This document shows positions 46,701 to 58,182 of a stretch of DNA of 58,333 nucleotides, in pieces. The position numbers and the translations under genes are program-made. A model generated the notes under the pieces. It was not told the origin of the DNA, did not search any database, and saw only the letters and a program-made list of their open reading frames with translations. The number at the start of each line of letters is the position of its first letter. The first letter of the stretch is position 1. This DNA comes from Erwinia pyrifoliae DSM 12163 (GTDB taxonomy: Bacteria; Pseudomonadota; Gammaproteobacteria; Enterobacterales; Enterobacteriaceae), in contig NC_017390.1 of the NCBI RefSeq assembly GCF_000026985.1, forward strand, positions 2,464,158 through 2,522,490. The letters are read 5' to 3'.

Positions 46701-48170
46701 GCTGACCGGGCCGGCAATACGGGTCACCAGCTGATATGCCTGCTCAAACTGGCTGTGCGCGGCCTGCGCCACGCTCATTTTCTGTTCCAGCATCAGGAGT
46801 TTATCGGTCGCTTCCTGCTCTTTTGCCTGGAAGGTTTCCTGCCACTCTTCGGCATTGTCAACGCTAAGATCGCGCAGCTGACAGATGTCCTGAGCGCGCT
46901 GTAACGCCTGTAACGCCTGCTGATATTGGATAGCGCGGGTTTGCTGCACGTCCAGCGCCTGCTGATAGTCGGCCAGCTGGCTTTTCAGCTCGTCGACTTC
47001 CAGCTCGGCGGCTTCACTGCGTGCTTCGTTTTCTTCCTGCACCTCACGCGCTTGTGCCACCACTTCATTCTGTTCTTCAAGGCGGAAAGTCAGCTCTTCG
47101 AGGTCGGTATCATAGCGGTCAATCTTCTCCTGCTGGCGCAGCGCGGTTTGCACCAGGTTCAGATGATCGCTGGCACCCTGGTAATCGGTTTCCAAATCGC
47201 TTTCGGCCGCAGTGTGTTCGGCGAGTTCACGCGCCATTTCGATATGACGATACTGCTCGCTGGCGCGCTGCTTGCGGCTGGTAAACAGCTCGTTACGCAG
47301 CAACAGCGCACCGTCGAGGTGGATGCGCCGCTCATTGGCGTGACGCATATAGTCAGCCGACACATAGTTAGTGGCTTCTGAGATCAGATGTTTAAACAGA
47401 TCGCGGTCGGACTGGGTGACGCGGATCGCTTCCAGCGTCATGCGGTTTTCACGCAGCGCCGCTTCCATATCCTGGAACGCTTTACGCACGCCGCTGTTTT
47501 CCGGCAGAAGATAGTCACGCAGCGAGCGGGTGATCGCGCTGGAAATACCGCCGTACAGCGAGGCTTCTATCAGGCGATAGTATTTGCTGCGGTCGGCCGC
47601 AGTGCGCAGACGGCGCGCCACAATGCCAAGGTCGAACATCACCGAGTGGTAATCCGTAATGGAGTTGTACTGCTTAAACTGCACGCTCTCCATCGCTTCA
47701 AACTTCTCTTTTAACTCACTAAGCGGCAGCACGCGCGCCTGGCGTGCATTGACCGTTTCGGTCAGCATTTCCGTCGGATTGATTGCCGTTGGCAGGCCGT
47801 GAATGCTGAACGGTTTGATATCCACTTTGCGGTCACGGCCGGCAACCTGCTGCAAACGCACGCCAACAATTACGCGCTGATGCAGTGAGTTGACCACGTC
47901 CAGCGCAGCGTAACAGACGCCGGGACGCAGTTTACCGTGCAGGCCCTTGTCGCGCGAGCCGGAAGTGGCCCCCGCCTCGGTGGTGTTACGGAAATGTAAC
48001 AACGTCAGATCGGGGATCAGCGCGGTGACAAAAGCCGCCATGGTGGTTGACTTCCCTGCGCCGTTGCCGCCTGACAGTGTTGTCACCAGCTCGTCGAGGT
48101 CAAAAGTACGGGCGAAGAAACCATTCCAGTTAATCAGCGTCAGTGAGCGAAATTTACCACGTTCAATCAT
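43722..48170 (-). CDS. mukB: MukB, SMC-like chromosome condensin ATPase
   Basis: 1482 residues (1486 in E. coli). The N-terminal head has Walker [10 protein letters not shown] at 34-42. Two long coiled coils (about 340-600 and 890-1110) flank the hinge (about 650-780, with [21 protein letters not shown] region). The C-terminal head carries the signature [13 protein letters not shown] and Walker [13 protein letters not shown]. It organises the chromosome with MukE and MukF and is unloaded from Ter by MatP, encoded 30 kb away in this window. Start codon directly follows the mukE stop (TAAATG). Confidence 0.98.
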   Translation of the reverse strand: MIERGKFRSLTLINWNGFFARTFDLDELVTTLSGGNGAGKSTTMAAFVTALIPDLTLLHFRNTTEAGATSGSRDKGLHGKLRPGVCYAALDVVNSLHQRVIVGVRLQQVAGRDRKVDIKPFSIHGLPTAINPTEMLTETVNARQARVLPLSELKEKFEAMESVQFKQYNSITDYHSVMFDLGIVARRLRTAADRSKYYRLIEASLYGGISSAITRSLRDYLLPENSGVRKAFQDMEAALRENRMTLEAIRVTQSDRDLFKHLISEATNYVSADYMRHANERRIHLDGALLLRNELFTSRKQRASEQYRHIEMARELAEHTAAESDLETDYQGASDHLNLVQTALRQQEKIDRYDTDLEELTFRLEEQNEVVAQAREVQEENEARSEAAELEVDELKSQLADYQQALDVQQTRAIQYQQALQALQRAQDICQLRDLSVDNAEEWQETFQAKEQEATDKLLMLEQKMSVAQAAHSQFEQAYQLVTRIAGPVSRSDAWQVGRDLLRDASNQRYHAEQLQPLRSRVSELGQRLREQQDAERLLNDFCKRYGQQVDAAELENLQAGLEAQIELLNDSVADAGERRMALRQELEQLRERIARLTKQAPQWLAAQEILSQLGEQAGQALENSQQVTEFMQQLLELERETTVERDEIAARKRESEQQIERLSQPGGSEDARLNHLAERFGGVLLSEIYDDVTIDDAPYFSALYGPARHAIVVPDLSLIRDQLAGLDDCPEDLYLIEGDPQSFDDSVFHVEELAKAVVVKAGDRQWRYSRFPKVPLFGRAARENQLEVLRAGREKLAERFATLSFDVQKIQRLHQSFSRFIGGHIGVAFEPDPEAAIRLLNGRRHEVERELSNHESENQQQRQQFEQAKEGVAQLNRLLPRISLLLDDTLQDRHEEIQEKLAEAQEAARFVQQHGEQLARLEPILSVLQSDPEQHEQLTLDYQQAQQQQRDARQQAFALTEVVQRRAHFGYTDSAGMLNGTSDLNEKLRQRLEQAESERARAREQLRQHQLQLTQYSQVLASLKSSYDAKRDMLKELQQEMQDIGVQADASAEQRSRLRRDELYSALSNNRARRNQLEKQLTFCEAEMDALQKKLRRLEREYQQGREQVVSAKAGWVAVLRMVKDNGVERRLHRRELAYLGGDELRSMSDKALGALRLAVADNEHLRDVLRLSEDPKRPERKIQFYIAVYQHLRERIRQDIIRTDDPVEAIEQMEIELNRLTEELTAREQTLAISSRSVSNIIRKTIQREQNRIRQLNQGLQAVSFGQVKSVRLNVNVREAHSTLLDVLSEQHEQHQDLFKSNRLTFSEALAKLYQRLNPQIDMGQRTPQTIGEELLDYRNYLEMEVEVSRGSDGWLRAESGALSTGEAIGTGMSILVMVVQSWEEESRRLRGKDISPCRLLFLDEAARLDAKSIATLFELCDRLEMQLIIAAPENISPEKGTTYKLVRKVFNNTEHVHVVGLRGFAAEPAAVTDREEVSI

Positions 48171-48896
48171 TTACTCTTCCTCCGCACTGTCCGGCGCGCT
48201 GTTTTCCGCTTCATTTTCATCCTCATCGCCATCATTACTCTGCGTCAGGCCACCATCAAGCTGCATCGCTTCACCATCACGGATCATCCGCAGCTGCGCT
48301 TCACGCGCGTCGTCTCCGCTGCGCACGTCGGCACCAAAGCGGAACACCGACTCGGTAATACGGAATTTGCTGCTGTCGTTCCCCATAAACCACACCATAC
48401 CGAGGCGACGCAGGCGGTTTAATGACGCACGCATCTTCTCCTGCAGCTTCTGGCGGTCGAGGTCAGAACCGGTGGAGCGCTGGTTAACCAGCTTCAACAA
48501 TTTACCCTCATCCGCCAGCGTCATCAGCTCATCGTGCAGCTCCTGCTGGCTGAAGATCCCTTCATTGGCCAGACGTTCAGGACTGAGATAGAGATAGCAA
48601 AGAATTTTGCCCACCATCATGTCCAGCTCGGAAAGCACCGAACGCGGGATAAGCGTGGTCGAGCGCGGGCGCAGGTAGAAAAAACCTTCCGGCGCACGGA
48701 CAAGCTCCACGTTGTAACGCGCATAGAATTCCTCCAGGAACTCCTGGTAATCCATCAGAAAAGCGTGATTATCCAGCTCTTCAATACCGATATGACGCCC
48801 CGCACGCAGCTGGCTATCCAGAGCCGGGAAAATCGGGCTGGCCAGCGCCTGTGCCAGTTTGACCGGCATCACTTGTTCAATATTTGTCGATGACAT
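48171..48896 (-). CDS. mukE: MukE, condensin subunit
   Basis: 241 residues from the ATG at 48896, which reproduces the E. coli N-terminus [19 protein letters not shown] longer frame to 48923 lacks homology. Tandem winged-helix KITE protein; acidic Glu/Asp-rich tail. It bridges MukF and MukB heads and binds DNA. It starts 20 bases inside the end of mukF, so translation is coupled. Confidence 0.96.
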   Translation of the reverse strand: MSSTNIEQVMPVKLAQALASPIFPALDSQLRAGRHIGIEELDNHAFLMDYQEFLEEFYARYNVELVRAPEGFFYLRPRSTTLIPRSVLSELDMMVGKILCYLYLSPERLANEGIFSQQELHDELMTLADEGKLLKLVNQRSTGSDLDRQKLQEKMRASLNRLRRLGMVWFMGNDSSKFRITESVFRFGADVRSGDDAREAQLRMIRDGEAMQLDGGLTQSNDGDEDENEAENSAPDSAEEE

Positions 48897-50199
48897 GTGC
48901 CTGCACCTTGGCTCCGTAATCATTAATAGCCTGCCATTGAGCAGTCAGGCCGGAGAAATCTGCTTCGGCCACACCTAAGCGTACGGCCTGATCGACGACA
49001 ATGCGCGCCACGTCAAAATGACGAACGCGCGGATATTGTGTCAGGTAATCACGCATCACCGCACCGAGATCCAGCGGTTTTTGCTGCGCTTTATAAACAG
49101 CCAGCGCTTCTTCGATCATCGCCGCCAGCCGTTCGCGAATTTCATTAAACTCTTCATATTCAAGCTCGGAGGGCAGTTCGCCGGTGACCTCTTCATTGCG
49201 CAGTACCAGATCCTCATCACGCATATCGTACAGGCGATCGGCGTTGGCGTGGGTCAGCGCCCACGGCATGTCGAAGTAGTTTTGCACCGACAGGCGCAGA
49301 CGCTGGGCGAACACGCGGTTCTTATCCATATCGATGGCGGTACGGATAAATTTATGTACGTGACGGTCGTAACCTATCCACAGGTCAATCGCCTGCTGGC
49401 CCCAGCTGATGATGCGGTCAAGCTTGTTTTGCAGGTCAAAAACCAGCTTGTCGACAAAGCCAAGATCCGGGCTGCTCATGGTCGCATCCTGGATGCGCAG
49501 CAGGTTGGCCTGCAGTTTGTCACCTGCAGCTTCCAGCGTATCCTGTAGCTCACGCAGCGTGCCGGAGGTTTCGTTCAGCAGGAGTTCGCAGCTGGAAATA
49601 GCGGCGCGCCAGTCTTTATTCAGCAACTGTGCGATATCGTCTTTTACCGCCTGCTGCTGCTCATCCATTATGCGCTGGGTAATATCGATGCTGTCGAAGA
49701 TTTCCGCCACCGAGTATTTGAGCGGAGCGAACACGTTGCGATGCCAGTGGAACTCGTCGCCGTCTTCCTCGGCGGCATCTGCTGCACGTTTAAGCTCGCT
49801 GGCAACGATTGACAGCTGCATCGACAGACGCAGGGTGGAAAACTCACGCTGGCGTATGTAGTAGTCGGTGATGCCGATGCCAAGCGGGGTGAGTCGGTAA
49901 ATGGCATGGCCTTCGGAATGCTCGCTGGTAAAGCGGTTGATCAGGCGCTGGCGCACCATGTCATTGATGGCATTGTTGGCACGGACCAATACCGTTTCGC
50001 TGGTTTGCTCAAAGCCTTCGCTGACGTGGCGAAAAGCATCAATCAGTTCGCCTTCACTCATTTCCCCATCCATGCGCTCCCCGTTCAGGGTGGCGATCGC
50101 CAGCAAAAAAGCCAGACGCTCGGTTGGCAACGAGACGGAAAAATCATTTTTTCTCGCCCAGGCCACCAGCTCGGGGACCGTCTGGGAAAAATCACTCAT
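48877..50199 (-). CDS. mukF: MukF, kleisin subunit of the condensin
   Basis: 440 residues, E. coli length. N-terminal winged-helix dimerisation domain ([22 protein letters not shown] region), central helical domain and linker that binds MukE, and C-terminal winged helix that binds the MukB head. The start overlaps the cmoM stop by 8 bases (ATGAGTGA), tying the two genes together. Confidence 0.97.
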   Translation of the reverse strand: MSDFSQTVPELVAWARKNDFSVSLPTERLAFLLAIATLNGERMDGEMSEGELIDAFRHVSEGFEQTSETVLVRANNAINDMVRQRLINRFTSEHSEGHAIYRLTPLGIGITDYYIRQREFSTLRLSMQLSIVASELKRAADAAEEDGDEFHWHRNVFAPLKYSVAEIFDSIDITQRIMDEQQQAVKDDIAQLLNKDWRAAISSCELLLNETSGTLRELQDTLEAAGDKLQANLLRIQDATMSSPDLGFVDKLVFDLQNKLDRIISWGQQAIDLWIGYDRHVHKFIRTAIDMDKNRVFAQRLRLSVQNYFDMPWALTHANADRLYDMRDEDLVLRNEEVTGELPSELEYEEFNEIRERLAAMIEEALAVYKAQQKPLDLGAVMRDYLTQYPRVRHFDVARIVVDQAVRLGVAEADFSGLTAQWQAINDYGAKVQAHVIDKY

Positions 50200-50980
50200 A
50201 GTTCGTCTGCCTTATGGGTTTCCGCGCGGTAACGTGGATGTAACGCCCTAAACTTAAAAATGGCTCCTGGCGGCAATACTGTTTCTCCAGGGCCAGTACC
50301 TCATCAAACCGGTCACTCTGTTTGCTTTTGTCACGCAGATAATCGTGGAAAACCCGAATGCCGGTTTTATTTTCAATCACGAACCCGCACGCTACCAGCC
50401 AGGCGTAAACCTGCTGCGGATCGCGTGGATAGTCGGGAGACAGGGTTTTCTTTTTACGTTTATTCAATCCGGCCTGCAAATAGCCAAAGTTGCCCAACAC
50501 CATGGTTTGCATCAGCAGGCCATTGAGGTTGTAAAACATCAGCGACAATACGCCGCCGGGCTTCAGCGCCTGATACAACGCGGCCAAAGCCTGCTGCGGT
50601 TCCGCTATCCATTCCAGCACCGCATGAAACAATACCAGATCCACCGGTTTATCCAAATCGCGGGCAACCTGCTGAGCGCTCATCTGCCGGAACTGCATAT
50701 TAGCACTCACGCCTTGCTGTTGCGCCAGACGCTGAGCGCGCGTCAACATTTCCTGTGAAACATCACATAACAGCACCTGATGGCCACGGGCGGCAATACC
50801 GCACCCGGTCTGCCCCTCTCCGCCGCCGGCATCCAAAACCGACAATTGCCCGGCTGGGAAGGTGTTTAGCAGCTCGTCCAAATCCTGCCAGAGGATCGCC
50901 TGACGGATGCGACCTTTGGTGGTGCCGTAAATATTCTGCGAGAATTTTTCTGCGATATCATCAAAGTTGCGATCCTGCAT
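50192..50980 (-). CDS. cmoM: CmoM (SmtA), tRNA cmo5U carboxymethyl methyltransferase
   Basis: 262 residues from the ATG at 50980 ([19 protein letters not shown] as in E. coli). A frame reaching 51028 has no homology in its extra part. Class I SAM methyltransferase with motif [12 protein letters not shown] and post-I CDVSQEM. It methylates the carboxyl of 5-carboxymethoxyuridine at the wobble base of several tRNAs. First gene of the mukFEB operon. Divergent from elyC. Confidence 0.95.
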   Translation of the reverse strand: MQDRNFDDIAEKFSQNIYGTTKGRIRQAILWQDLDELLNTFPAGQLSVLDAGGGEGQTGCGIAARGHQVLLCDVSQEMLTRAQRLAQQQGVSANMQFRQMSAQQVARDLDKPVDLVLFHAVLEWIAEPQQALAALYQALKPGGVLSLMFYNLNGLLMQTMVLGNFGYLQAGLNKRKKKTLSPDYPRDPQQVYAWLVACGFVIENKTGIRVFHDYLRDKSKQSDRFDEVLALEKQYCRQEPFLSLGRYIHVTARKPIRQTNYE

Positions 50981-51106
50981 GCTAACAGCTCCGGCGTTCA
51001 GGCGTGATTCAACGGGGTATTTTGGCATACACTGGCAAATAAGGAACCTTTCAGTCGATGCTTAACGGCTGGGTGGTGTTTTTTCGGACAAAAAGAGGCC
51101 ATTTGC

Positions 51107-51895
51107 ATGCTGTTTACCGTGAAAAAAATCATTGGTGGCCTGCTGCTTCCGCTACCGATGCTGCTGTTGATTATGGCGCTTGGCCTTTTTCTACTCTGGT
51201 TTAGCCACTGGCAGAAAAGTGCTAAAACGCTGATTTCCGTTGCCTGGTTGACTTTGCTACTGCTAAGCCTGCAACCGGTTGCCGACCGGCTGCTGGTACC
51301 GCTGGAAAATCAATACCCGACCTGGCACCATCAGCATCCGCTGGATTACATCGTGGTGCTCGGCGGCGGCTATACCTGGAACCCGCAATGGGCGCCCAGC
51401 TCCAATATGTTGAACAACAGCCTGCCGCGTCTGGCCGAAGGTATCCGCATCTGGCGGGCAAACCCACAGGCAAAACTGATTTTTACCGGAAGTAAAGCGC
51501 AGCATAATCCGATGAGTTCTGCCGCGCTCACAGCCAGCGTGGCCCAATCTCTGGGCGTTCCCGCCACGGCCATTATCATCCTTGACAAACCGCGCGATAC
51601 CGAGCAGGAAGCGCATGAAGTGGCAAAAATCGTCCATAACCAACCCTTTGCGCTGGTGACCTCGGCGAATCATCTGCCACGGGCAATACGCTTTTTCCAG
51701 TACGAAGGGTTACAGCCCTGGCCAGCTCCTGCCAATCAGTTAGCTATCTCTTCCCCACTCAACTTCTGGGAGCGAGTGCTCCCCTCTTCATTCTGGCTGG
51801 GTCACAGCGAGCGCGTAGTTTACGAGAATATTGGGCGACTATGGCAGCGGCTGAAACAGCCCGAAAGCCCTTCAGCCGAGCCACGGCAGCAGTGA
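51107..51895 (+). CDS. elyC: ElyC (YcbC), DUF218 envelope biogenesis factor
   Basis: 262 residues (259 in E. coli). Two N-terminal membrane helices (about 8-32 and 38-58), then a periplasmic DUF218 domain with YIVVLGGGYTWNPQWAPSSN, KLIFTGSKAQ, and LVTSANHLPRAIRFF. In E. coli ElyC is needed for peptidoglycan synthesis at low temperature and affects lipid-carrier metabolism. Monocistronic. Convergent with kdsB; the 80 bases between them hold no clear terminator. Confidence 0.94.
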   Translation: MLFTVKKIIGGLLLPLPMLLLIMALGLFLLWFSHWQKSAKTLISVAWLTLLLLSLQPVADRLLVPLENQYPTWHHQHPLDYIVVLGGGYTWNPQWAPSSNMLNNSLPRLAEGIRIWRANPQAKLIFTGSKAQHNPMSSAALTASVAQSLGVPATAIIILDKPRDTEQEAHEVAKIVHNQPFALVTSANHLPRAIRFFQYEGLQPWPAPANQLAISSPLNFWERVLPSSFWLGHSERVVYENIGRLWQRLKQPESPSAEPRQQ

Positions 51896-51975
51896 GCGGG
51901 CGGCAAGCATAAAACGTGGGTGGTTGCTTGTAATTTGAGATCGTCGTCGGCCACTGACGCGGGTGCGCAACCGGT

Positions 51976-52722
51976 TTACTGCATGGCTGTGCGAACGCGT
52001 GACAGATCTTCTGCCGTATCCACCCCTGCGCTGGGAACCGCTTGTGCCACATCAACGTGAATTTTTTCGCCATACCACAGTACGCGTAACTGTTCCAGCA
52101 GCTCGATCTGCTCCAGCGGGCTGGCTTGCCAACGCACGTAGCGGCGGATAAAACCGGCGCGGTAGCCGTAGATACCAATATGGCGCAGGAACTGGTCGCC
52201 AATATTGTCATGTGATACGGCAAAGCGCTCGCGATCCCAGGGGATGGTGGCGCGGGAAAAGTACAGCGCGTTACCATGGGCATCGCGCACCACTTTCACC
52301 GCATTGGGGTTAAACGCTTCTTCCACAGAGTCTACATGCACCGCCAGCGTTGCCATTCCTACGCTGCGCTGCGCGAGGTTTTCTGCAACCTGACGGATAA
52401 TCACCGGCGGGATCATCGGCTCATCGCCCTGAACGTTAACGATCACCTTGTCGTCCGGGAATTGATAGCGATCGATCACTTCTGCCAGACGCTCAGTTCC
52501 GGAGTGATGATCGACACGGGTCATACAGACTTCGCCACCGGCTGCCTCCACCGCACGCGCCACATCAGCATGATCCGTCGCCACAATCACTCGCTCGGCC
52601 CCCGATTCCTGCGCACGTTGCATAACGTGCACCACCATCGGCTTACCGTGAATATCCACCAGCGGTTTTCCCGGCAGGCGGGTAGAAGCGAAACGGGCAG
52701 GAATGATGGCAACAAAACTCAT
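51976..52722 (-). CDS. kdsB: KdsB, CMP-KDO synthetase
   Basis: 248 residues, E. coli length. Transfers CMP from CTP to 3-deoxy-D-manno-octulosonate, the activated sugar of the LPS inner core. N-terminal nucleotide-binding signature [15 protein letters not shown]. Also seen are [18 protein letters not shown] and [13 protein letters not shown]. The ATG overlaps the ycaR stop by 4 bases (ATGA), so the two are coupled. Confidence 0.97.
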   Translation of the reverse strand: MSFVAIIPARFASTRLPGKPLVDIHGKPMVVHVMQRAQESGAERVIVATDHADVARAVEAAGGEVCMTRVDHHSGTERLAEVIDRYQFPDDKVIVNVQGDEPMIPPVIIRQVAENLAQRSVGMATLAVHVDSVEEAFNPNAVKVVRDAHGNALYFSRATIPWDRERFAVSHDNIGDQFLRHIGIYGYRAGFIRRYVRWQASPLEQIELLEQLRVLWYGEKIHVDVAQAVPSAGVDTAEDLSRVRTAMQ

Positions 52723-52901
52723 GGGTGGCTCTCTTCCAGCGTCAGCGCACGCGCTTCCACTTCCAGTAACACGGGAATACCATCCCGCACCGGGTAAGCC
52801 AGACCGTCTGGTTTACAGACAAGTTCCTGCTGTTCTTTGTTGTAGTCCAGCTTGCCGTGACAGACCGGACAAGCGACGATTTCAAGTAGACGATGATCCA
52901 T
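52719..52901 (-). CDS. ycaR: YcaR, small Trm112-like protein
   Basis: 60 residues from the ATG at 52901, E. coli length. It begins [18 protein letters not shown] and contains one CPVC pair; the second half is [21 protein letters not shown]. The fold is Trm112/UPF0434. Its role is unknown. GGAGGAATC provides a strong ribosome-binding site. It sits between the lpxK-side gap and kdsB and is coupled to kdsB. Confidence 0.95.
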   Translation of the reverse strand: MDHRLLEIVACPVCHGKLDYNKEQQELVCKPDGLAYPVRDGIPVLLEVEARALTLEESHP

Positions 52902-53155
52902 GATTCCTCCGTAAGGGACCCGTTTATGTAACCCGGTTTTTAATCGCGTCAGAATAGCATAGCTGCCGCACCGGGAGTTACTCAGTTCCCTGGAAAATTG
53001 GCAGCAGGTCATTCAGTTCCCCATACGGGTCAGCAACAGACTTCTGGCGGTGCTGGCAGGCAACGTTGCTGCTGCAGGAGGCAGACGTGGCGTAAGGCGA
53101 TCGCTGGCCGGAACCGACCAGCAATCGCGTCAGATAATGATGAAGAGGACGGATA
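52902..53155. other. Gene-free region between lpxK and ycaR where E. coli has ycaQ
   Basis: 254 bases with no coding frame that I can assign. In E. coli the order is lpxK-ycaQ-ycaR. Translation of this stretch in all frames by eye shows no recognisable YcaQ remnant. A promoter for ycaR-kdsB is probably here, but I cannot point to its hexamers. Confidence 0.5.
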
Positions 53156-54136
53156 TTAGCGCGCTGTCAACGCGGCTATCGTGTTCAGAAGCGCTTCAGC
53201 TTTTGCATCAGGCAGCGAAGCGTCTACCGGCAGATACCACCAGTTAGGCGCGGCAAAAGCACGCGCTTTTACAGCATCTTTTTCCGTCATCAGCAGCGTT
53301 TGCCCGCTGGCAGCAATCGCATGCAGGTTATCGGCGTTATAGTGTTGATGGTCGGCAAACGCCACCTGCTTCAGCGGCGTCACGCCCTGCTGACGCAGAG
53401 TGTGGAAAAAGCGTGGCGGGTGGCCGATACCGGCCATTGCCACGACGTTATGCAGCTCAGCCGCAGACCGCCGCTCGCCGGATTTCAGGTTCACTGCCAG
53501 ACCCGGCTGTAGCTGCATGGCCATTTCACCAGGCAGCGCTGTACCGCCATTGGTGACGATGGCCGTCACGCTACGCAGACGGCCAGCACGTTCACGCATT
53601 GGCCCGGCAGGAAGCCACCAGCCATTACCAAAACGTCGTTCGCCGTCAATCACCACGATCTCAATATCGCGTGCCAGCGCGTAGTGTTGCAGCCCATCGT
53701 CGCTGATAATGATATCAACTGCCGCACTGCGCAGCACCGCTTCAGCCGCCTGACGCCGCCGGGGCGCAACGGCTACCATTGCGCCCGTGCGCTGATAAAT
53801 CAGTACCGGTTCATCACCGGCTTCATCGGTGGTGGTGTGCTCCCCCAGCACCAGCGGATAATGCTCTGCCTTGCCTCCGTAGCCACGCGAAACCACGCCA
53901 ACGCGTAATCCACGCTGCTGCAGAGCCTGCACCAGCCAGATAACTACCGGGGTTTTGCCATTGCCTCCGGCAGTGAGATTGCCCACCACCACCACCGGAA
54001 CCGGAGCGCGCCACGCCTTACGCCAGCCCCAACGATAGCTGAGGTGCAGCAGGTTGCTTATCAGGCCGTACAGCAGGCTGAAGGGAATAAGCAGCAGATA
54101 AAGCGCACAGCGCCCGCTCCAGATACGCTCAATCAT
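53156..54136 (-). CDS. lpxK: LpxK, tetraacyldisaccharide 4'-kinase
   Basis: 326 residues (328 in E. coli). Adds the 4'-phosphate to form lipid IVA. N-terminal membrane anchor (about 8-32), then Walker [11 protein letters not shown] at 53-62. Also conserved are [29 protein letters not shown] and [12 protein letters not shown] with the catalytic aspartates. The start overlaps the msbA stop by 4 bases (ATGA). Its product is the substrate line for MsbA. Confidence 0.97.
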   Translation of the reverse strand: MIERIWSGRCALYLLLIPFSLLYGLISNLLHLSYRWGWRKAWRAPVPVVVVGNLTAGGNGKTPVVIWLVQALQQRGLRVGVVSRGYGGKAEHYPLVLGEHTTTDEAGDEPVLIYQRTGAMVAVAPRRRQAAEAVLRSAAVDIIISDDGLQHYALARDIEIVVIDGERRFGNGWWLPAGPMRERAGRLRSVTAIVTNGGTALPGEMAMQLQPGLAVNLKSGERRSAAELHNVVAMAGIGHPPRFFHTLRQQGVTPLKQVAFADHQHYNADNLHAIAASGQTLLMTEKDAVKARAFAAPNWWYLPVDASLPDAKAEALLNTIAALTAR

Positions 54137-55881
54137 TGGCCAAATTGCATCTTATGAAGCTGCGCATAAGCACCGCGTTCAGCCAGAAGCTTTTCATGAG
54201 TACCGCGTTCCACGATTTGACCATCTTCTACCACAACAATTTCATCTGCTTTCTCAATGGTGGAAAGGCGGTGAGCAATTACCAGCGAGGTACGATTCTT
54301 CTGCAGTTCGTCCAGCGCCGACTGAATGGCACGTTCAGATTCGGTGTCCAGCGCGGAAGTGGCTTCATCGAGAATTAAAATCGGGCAGTCACGCAGCAAC
54401 GCGCGCGCGATAGCAATGCGCTGGCGTTGGCCACCGGAGAGCAGCACGCCATTTTCACCGATCACCGTATCAAGGCCCTCGTCCATCTTGCTGATAAAGT
54501 CCATGGCATGAGCCATCGTCGCGGCCTTTTCAATATCTTCCCGGCTGTATTGCTCATGTCGAGCATAGGCGATGTTATTCGCAACGGTATCGTTAAACAG
54601 GTGCACATTTTGCGATACTAACGCCACCTGATTACGCAGTGAGGCCAGCGTGTACTCACGCAGATCGTGCCCGTCCATCAGGATGCTGCCGTGCTGAATA
54701 TCGTAAAAGCGCGTCAACAGGCTGGCCATTGTTGACTTACCGGATCCCGAACGCCCGACCAGCGCCACTGTTTTTCCGCTCGGGATTGCCAGATTGATCT
54801 TTTTCAGCGCGGGCAAATCGCGCCCGGGGTAGCTGAAGGTCACGTCGCGGAACTCGATATCGCCCTTCGCACGCTCAATGCTGCGTTTACCGCTATCGAC
54901 TTCCTGCTCGCTATCGAGAATTGAGAACAGCGTCTGGCAGGCAGCCATACCGCGCTGGAACTGGGCATTGACGTTAGTTAATGATTTCAACGGGCGCATC
55001 AAAGCGATCATCGATGAGAACACCACGGTAATAGTACCGGCTGTCAGCGTCGACATTACGCTCGGATAACTGGCAGCAAACAGCACAAAAGCCAGCGCCA
55101 GTGAAGCGATTAGCTGGATAATTGGGTCGGAGATTGAAGATGCAGAAACCAGCTTCATTCCCTGCTGACGCATGCGGTTGCTGACTCGGTTGAAGCGTTC
55201 GCTCTCAATACTCTGGCCGCCGAAGATCAGCACTTCTTTGTGCCCTTTCAGCATCTGCTCGGCGCTGGTCGTCACCTGCCCCATCGTGTTCTGCATATTC
55301 TTACTGATATTACGGAAACGCCTGGACACGGTGCGAATGGCGAAAGACACCACCGGTGCCAGCACGATCAAAATCAGCGACAGCTGCCAGCTGTAGTAAA
55401 ACATCATGATAAACAGGCCGATGATTGAAGCCCCTTCGCGTACCACGGTCACTAACGCGCTGGAAGAAGAGGAGGCGACCTGCTCAGAGTCATACGTAAT
55501 ACGTGACAGCAATGTCCCGGTGGACTGCTGGTCAAAGAAGGAAACGGGCATGCCCATCATATGGCTGAATAAGCTGCGGCGCATTTTCATCACTACATTG
55601 CCAGAAACCCAGGAGATACAGTAGCTGGAAGCGTAACTGGTTACGCCACGCACCAGCATCAGGCCAATAACGGCAAGTGGCATCCACAACAGCACCGAGT
55701 TATCCGCTTTACCAAAACCATCATCAAGTAAAGGCTTCAGCAATGACAGCATAAGTGTATCGCCTGCCGCATTGAGGATCAGCGCGACTGCGGCCACAAT
55801 CAATCCCGTCTTATATGGCACAATCATTGGCCATAGACGACGGAATGTCTGCCAGGTGGAGAGATCTTTATCCAGATGCAT
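54133..55881 (-). CDS. msbA: MsbA, lipid A core flippase
   Basis: 582 residues, E. coli length. Half-size ABC exporter: six membrane helices (about 20-310), then the ATPase domain with Walker [11 protein letters not shown], signature [17 protein letters not shown], Walker [13 protein letters not shown] and switch histidine in [10 protein letters not shown]. It flips lipid A core across the inner membrane. Lies 36 bases after comEC and overlaps lpxK, so the three form one leftward unit. Confidence 0.98.
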   Translation of the reverse strand: MHLDKDLSTWQTFRRLWPMIVPYKTGLIVAAVALILNAAGDTLMLSLLKPLLDDGFGKADNSVLLWMPLAVIGLMLVRGVTSYASSYCISWVSGNVVMKMRRSLFSHMMGMPVSFFDQQSTGTLLSRITYDSEQVASSSSSALVTVVREGASIIGLFIMMFYYSWQLSLILIVLAPVVSFAIRTVSRRFRNISKNMQNTMGQVTTSAEQMLKGHKEVLIFGGQSIESERFNRVSNRMRQQGMKLVSASSISDPIIQLIASLALAFVLFAASYPSVMSTLTAGTITVVFSSMIALMRPLKSLTNVNAQFQRGMAACQTLFSILDSEQEVDSGKRSIERAKGDIEFRDVTFSYPGRDLPALKKINLAIPSGKTVALVGRSGSGKSTMASLLTRFYDIQHGSILMDGHDLREYTLASLRNQVALVSQNVHLFNDTVANNIAYARHEQYSREDIEKAATMAHAMDFISKMDEGLDTVIGENGVLLSGGQRQRIAIARALLRDCPILILDEATSALDTESERAIQSALDELQKNRTSLVIAHRLSTIEKADEIVVVEDGQIVERGTHEKLLAERGAYAQLHKMQFGQ

Positions 55882-55917
55882 TGTTTAACCAGCTTTAGTT
55901 GAAAATAGCCGCTTATT

Positions 55918-58182
55918 CTAGCCGGAATCCCTGGGTACGCCAAACCACTGATGATACCAACGGTTCATTATTTGTTCTCTTAGCCCAATAAGTTGCCATC
56001 GATGTGCAAAAAAATGTGCGCTTAACTGGCCTGAAAGCGCTGTATCCCGCCACTCGATGCCATTTTCGCCGTAGCGACGAATAATCTGTTTGGCAGGCAA
56101 ACGCCAGGCGCTGTAACGCGCAGCAGAAGCCACGGCTGCACTTGGCGAGACGGCGCGCAGAAAAGGAGGAGTGGAAGAGGTTCGGCTGCCGTGATGGGGT
56201 ACCTGAAGCAGGTCTGCATGCAGTCCTGACCGCTGCTCTGCGGTCAATTTTAGTTCCGCCGCCGCTTCAATATCTCCCGTTAGTAATACCCGCCATTTGC
56301 TATCGCTGACCATCACCACACAGGATTGGTTATTCCCTTCTCCATTCTCTTTCTGCGGCGGCCAGAGCACGCGAAAATCTAACCCCTGCCAGCGCCATTT
56401 ATCCCCCTTTCGGCAGGAAAGATGGCCGGGCCGGGCCAGCGCACTGCGCACGCTGGCTTGGGGAAATACGGCCTTGACGCTGGCCAGCCCACCGATATGG
56501 TCAAGATGAGCATGACTGATAATAATATCAGTGACGCGGATCCCCTGCCAGGCAAGCCAGGGAAGGATCTGGCTTTGGGCAGCATCGCCGCCAGGCCAGC
56601 GATGACCGGTATCATAGAGTGTGGCTTCTCCCTGACGGGAAATCACCACCGCCAGCCCGTGCCCCACATCCAGCATATCTACCCGCCATTCCGCAGCGGG
56701 AAACAGCGAACGCCAGCTACATATCAAAAGAGCCGTGCTCGCGATGCTGGCCATTGAAGTGCGCCACCAGCCGAAGCGCAGGCATATTAATGCCAGCCAG
56801 CACAGCAGACTGGCAGCGCTAAGCGCATGGTCCAGCGGAAACCAGCCACGCGGCAAACTCTGTAACGGCATAAACACCAGTGCCAGTGACCGATCAACGC
56901 ATTGCCATAACAGAGGAGAAATCCACGGCAGCGCATTGCACATTAATGCCAAGAGGATCAGCGGTACGGTCACCAGAGAAATCAGCGGCACCGCCCACAG
57001 GTTAGCGACCAAAGCGCTCAGGCTGATCCCATGAAACAACACTGCCTGTAGAGGCATCATAAGTAATAACATCCCGGCCTGAAGATGCAGTAAACGTAGC
57101 AGGAACCAGCGCCAGCGCTGACAGAAACGCGCGGGTAGCGGAAAACTATGATACCAAAGCAGCAGACCTGCTACCGCAAGGGCTGACAGCCACAGGCTGT
57201 CTGACAGCAGGCTGAGCGGGTCAAAGAACAGTATCAGGGCAATGCACAGGATCCATACCTGCCAGGCCTGGCAGGAGATACCACGCAGCCGCAAAATACT
57301 CCATGCCAGCAAGGCCAGCATGGCACGCAGAGCCGGCGCATTTCCGCCTGAAAGCCAGCAGTAGATCAAAGCCACCAACAGGCTGCAAAACAGCGGTAAT
57401 CGATAGCCTATATATCTTACGGGGAGAGCAAACTGTATGCCGCGCATCAGCAGCCAGCCCAGGCTGGCGGCAAGGGCAATATGCATCCCTGAAATTGCCA
57501 TCAGGTGCGCTGTACCGGTTTCACGCAGCAACCGGTTAATTTCGCGGCTGACCTGCGCCCGCTCGCCAAAAGCCAGCGCGGAGATCAATCCTTGCCACGG
57601 CAGATTCGCATAGTTTTTTTGCGCAGAGTCAATCAGGCGGTCACGCCAGCTACACTCTGCCGCAACGATCTCTGCGCTTTTCACTTTGCCGGTTAGCGGC
57701 GTGTGGGTAGCCAGGGCAAAACGTTGACGATCGAATCCACCTTCATTGAGCTGCGCATGCACCGGCCTGAGCATCAGCTGCATCCGCCAGCGCTGACCGG
57801 AGCAAAAAGCGATATCTTGTGGCGGTAACGTTATGCTGGCGTAAACGGGAGGGAAAAGCACCCTGCCCCGATAGTTTGTTATACGTATTTTTAGTCGTTT
57901 GCCGTCCGGCTGTACGTTTTCAATCTGCACCCCGGCTTCAATCGGTGCCCGGGTCAACTCCTCAATCTGTAGCAGTGCAGACTGCCCGGCTGATACTGCC
58001 CAAACAAACACAACCAGTATCAGCGCCGGAAATTTTGTCAGCCGCCACGGGCATAGCGCCAGACCAGCAGCGAGCAGCAGAATGAAGATCGATACACCAT
58101 ATCCCGGCAGATGGGGTAGAAAATTCAGCGGCAGCGTTGCAACAATCACGCTCCATACTATGTGGTTAATCGTCAGCGACAT
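55918..58182 (-). CDS. ycaI: ComEC/Rec2 family DNA uptake protein (YcaI)
   Basis: 754 residues, same as E. coli YcaI. The N-terminal part has two membrane helices and the OB/DUF4131-type domain. The competence core has multiple membrane helices (about 220-470; SALAFGERAQVSREINRLLRETG, then GTAHLMAISGMHIALAASLGW). A C-terminal metallo-beta-lactamase domain (about 500-754) carries ISHAHLDHIGGL and PHHGSRTSSTPPFL. ComEC forms the inner-membrane channel for transformed single-stranded DNA. Start ATG follows GGGGGGAGC. Upstream gene is outside the window. Confidence 0.94.
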   Translation of the reverse strand: MSLTINHIVWSVIVATLPLNFLPHLPGYGVSIFILLLAAGLALCPWRLTKFPALILVVFVWAVSAGQSALLQIEELTRAPIEAGVQIENVQPDGKRLKIRITNYRGRVLFPPVYASITLPPQDIAFCSGQRWRMQLMLRPVHAQLNEGGFDRQRFALATHTPLTGKVKSAEIVAAECSWRDRLIDSAQKNYANLPWQGLISALAFGERAQVSREINRLLRETGTAHLMAISGMHIALAASLGWLLMRGIQFALPVRYIGYRLPLFCSLLVALIYCWLSGGNAPALRAMLALLAWSILRLRGISCQAWQVWILCIALILFFDPLSLLSDSLWLSALAVAGLLLWYHSFPLPARFCQRWRWFLLRLLHLQAGMLLLMMPLQAVLFHGISLSALVANLWAVPLISLVTVPLILLALMCNALPWISPLLWQCVDRSLALVFMPLQSLPRGWFPLDHALSAASLLCWLALICLRFGWWRTSMASIASTALLICSWRSLFPAAEWRVDMLDVGHGLAVVISRQGEATLYDTGHRWPGGDAAQSQILPWLAWQGIRVTDIIISHAHLDHIGGLASVKAVFPQASVRSALARPGHLSCRKGDKWRWQGLDFRVLWPPQKENGEGNNQSCVVMVSDSKWRVLLTGDIEAAAELKLTAEQRSGLHADLLQVPHHGSRTSSTPPFLRAVSPSAAVASAARYSAWRLPAKQIIRRYGENGIEWRDTALSGQLSAHFFAHRWQLIGLREQIMNRWYHQWFGVPRDSG

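Noticed and set aside
53050..53247. Possible ycaQ remnant or small gene downstream of lpxK
   Set aside because: The frame runs on the opposite strand into lpxK, and its translation does not resemble YcaQ.
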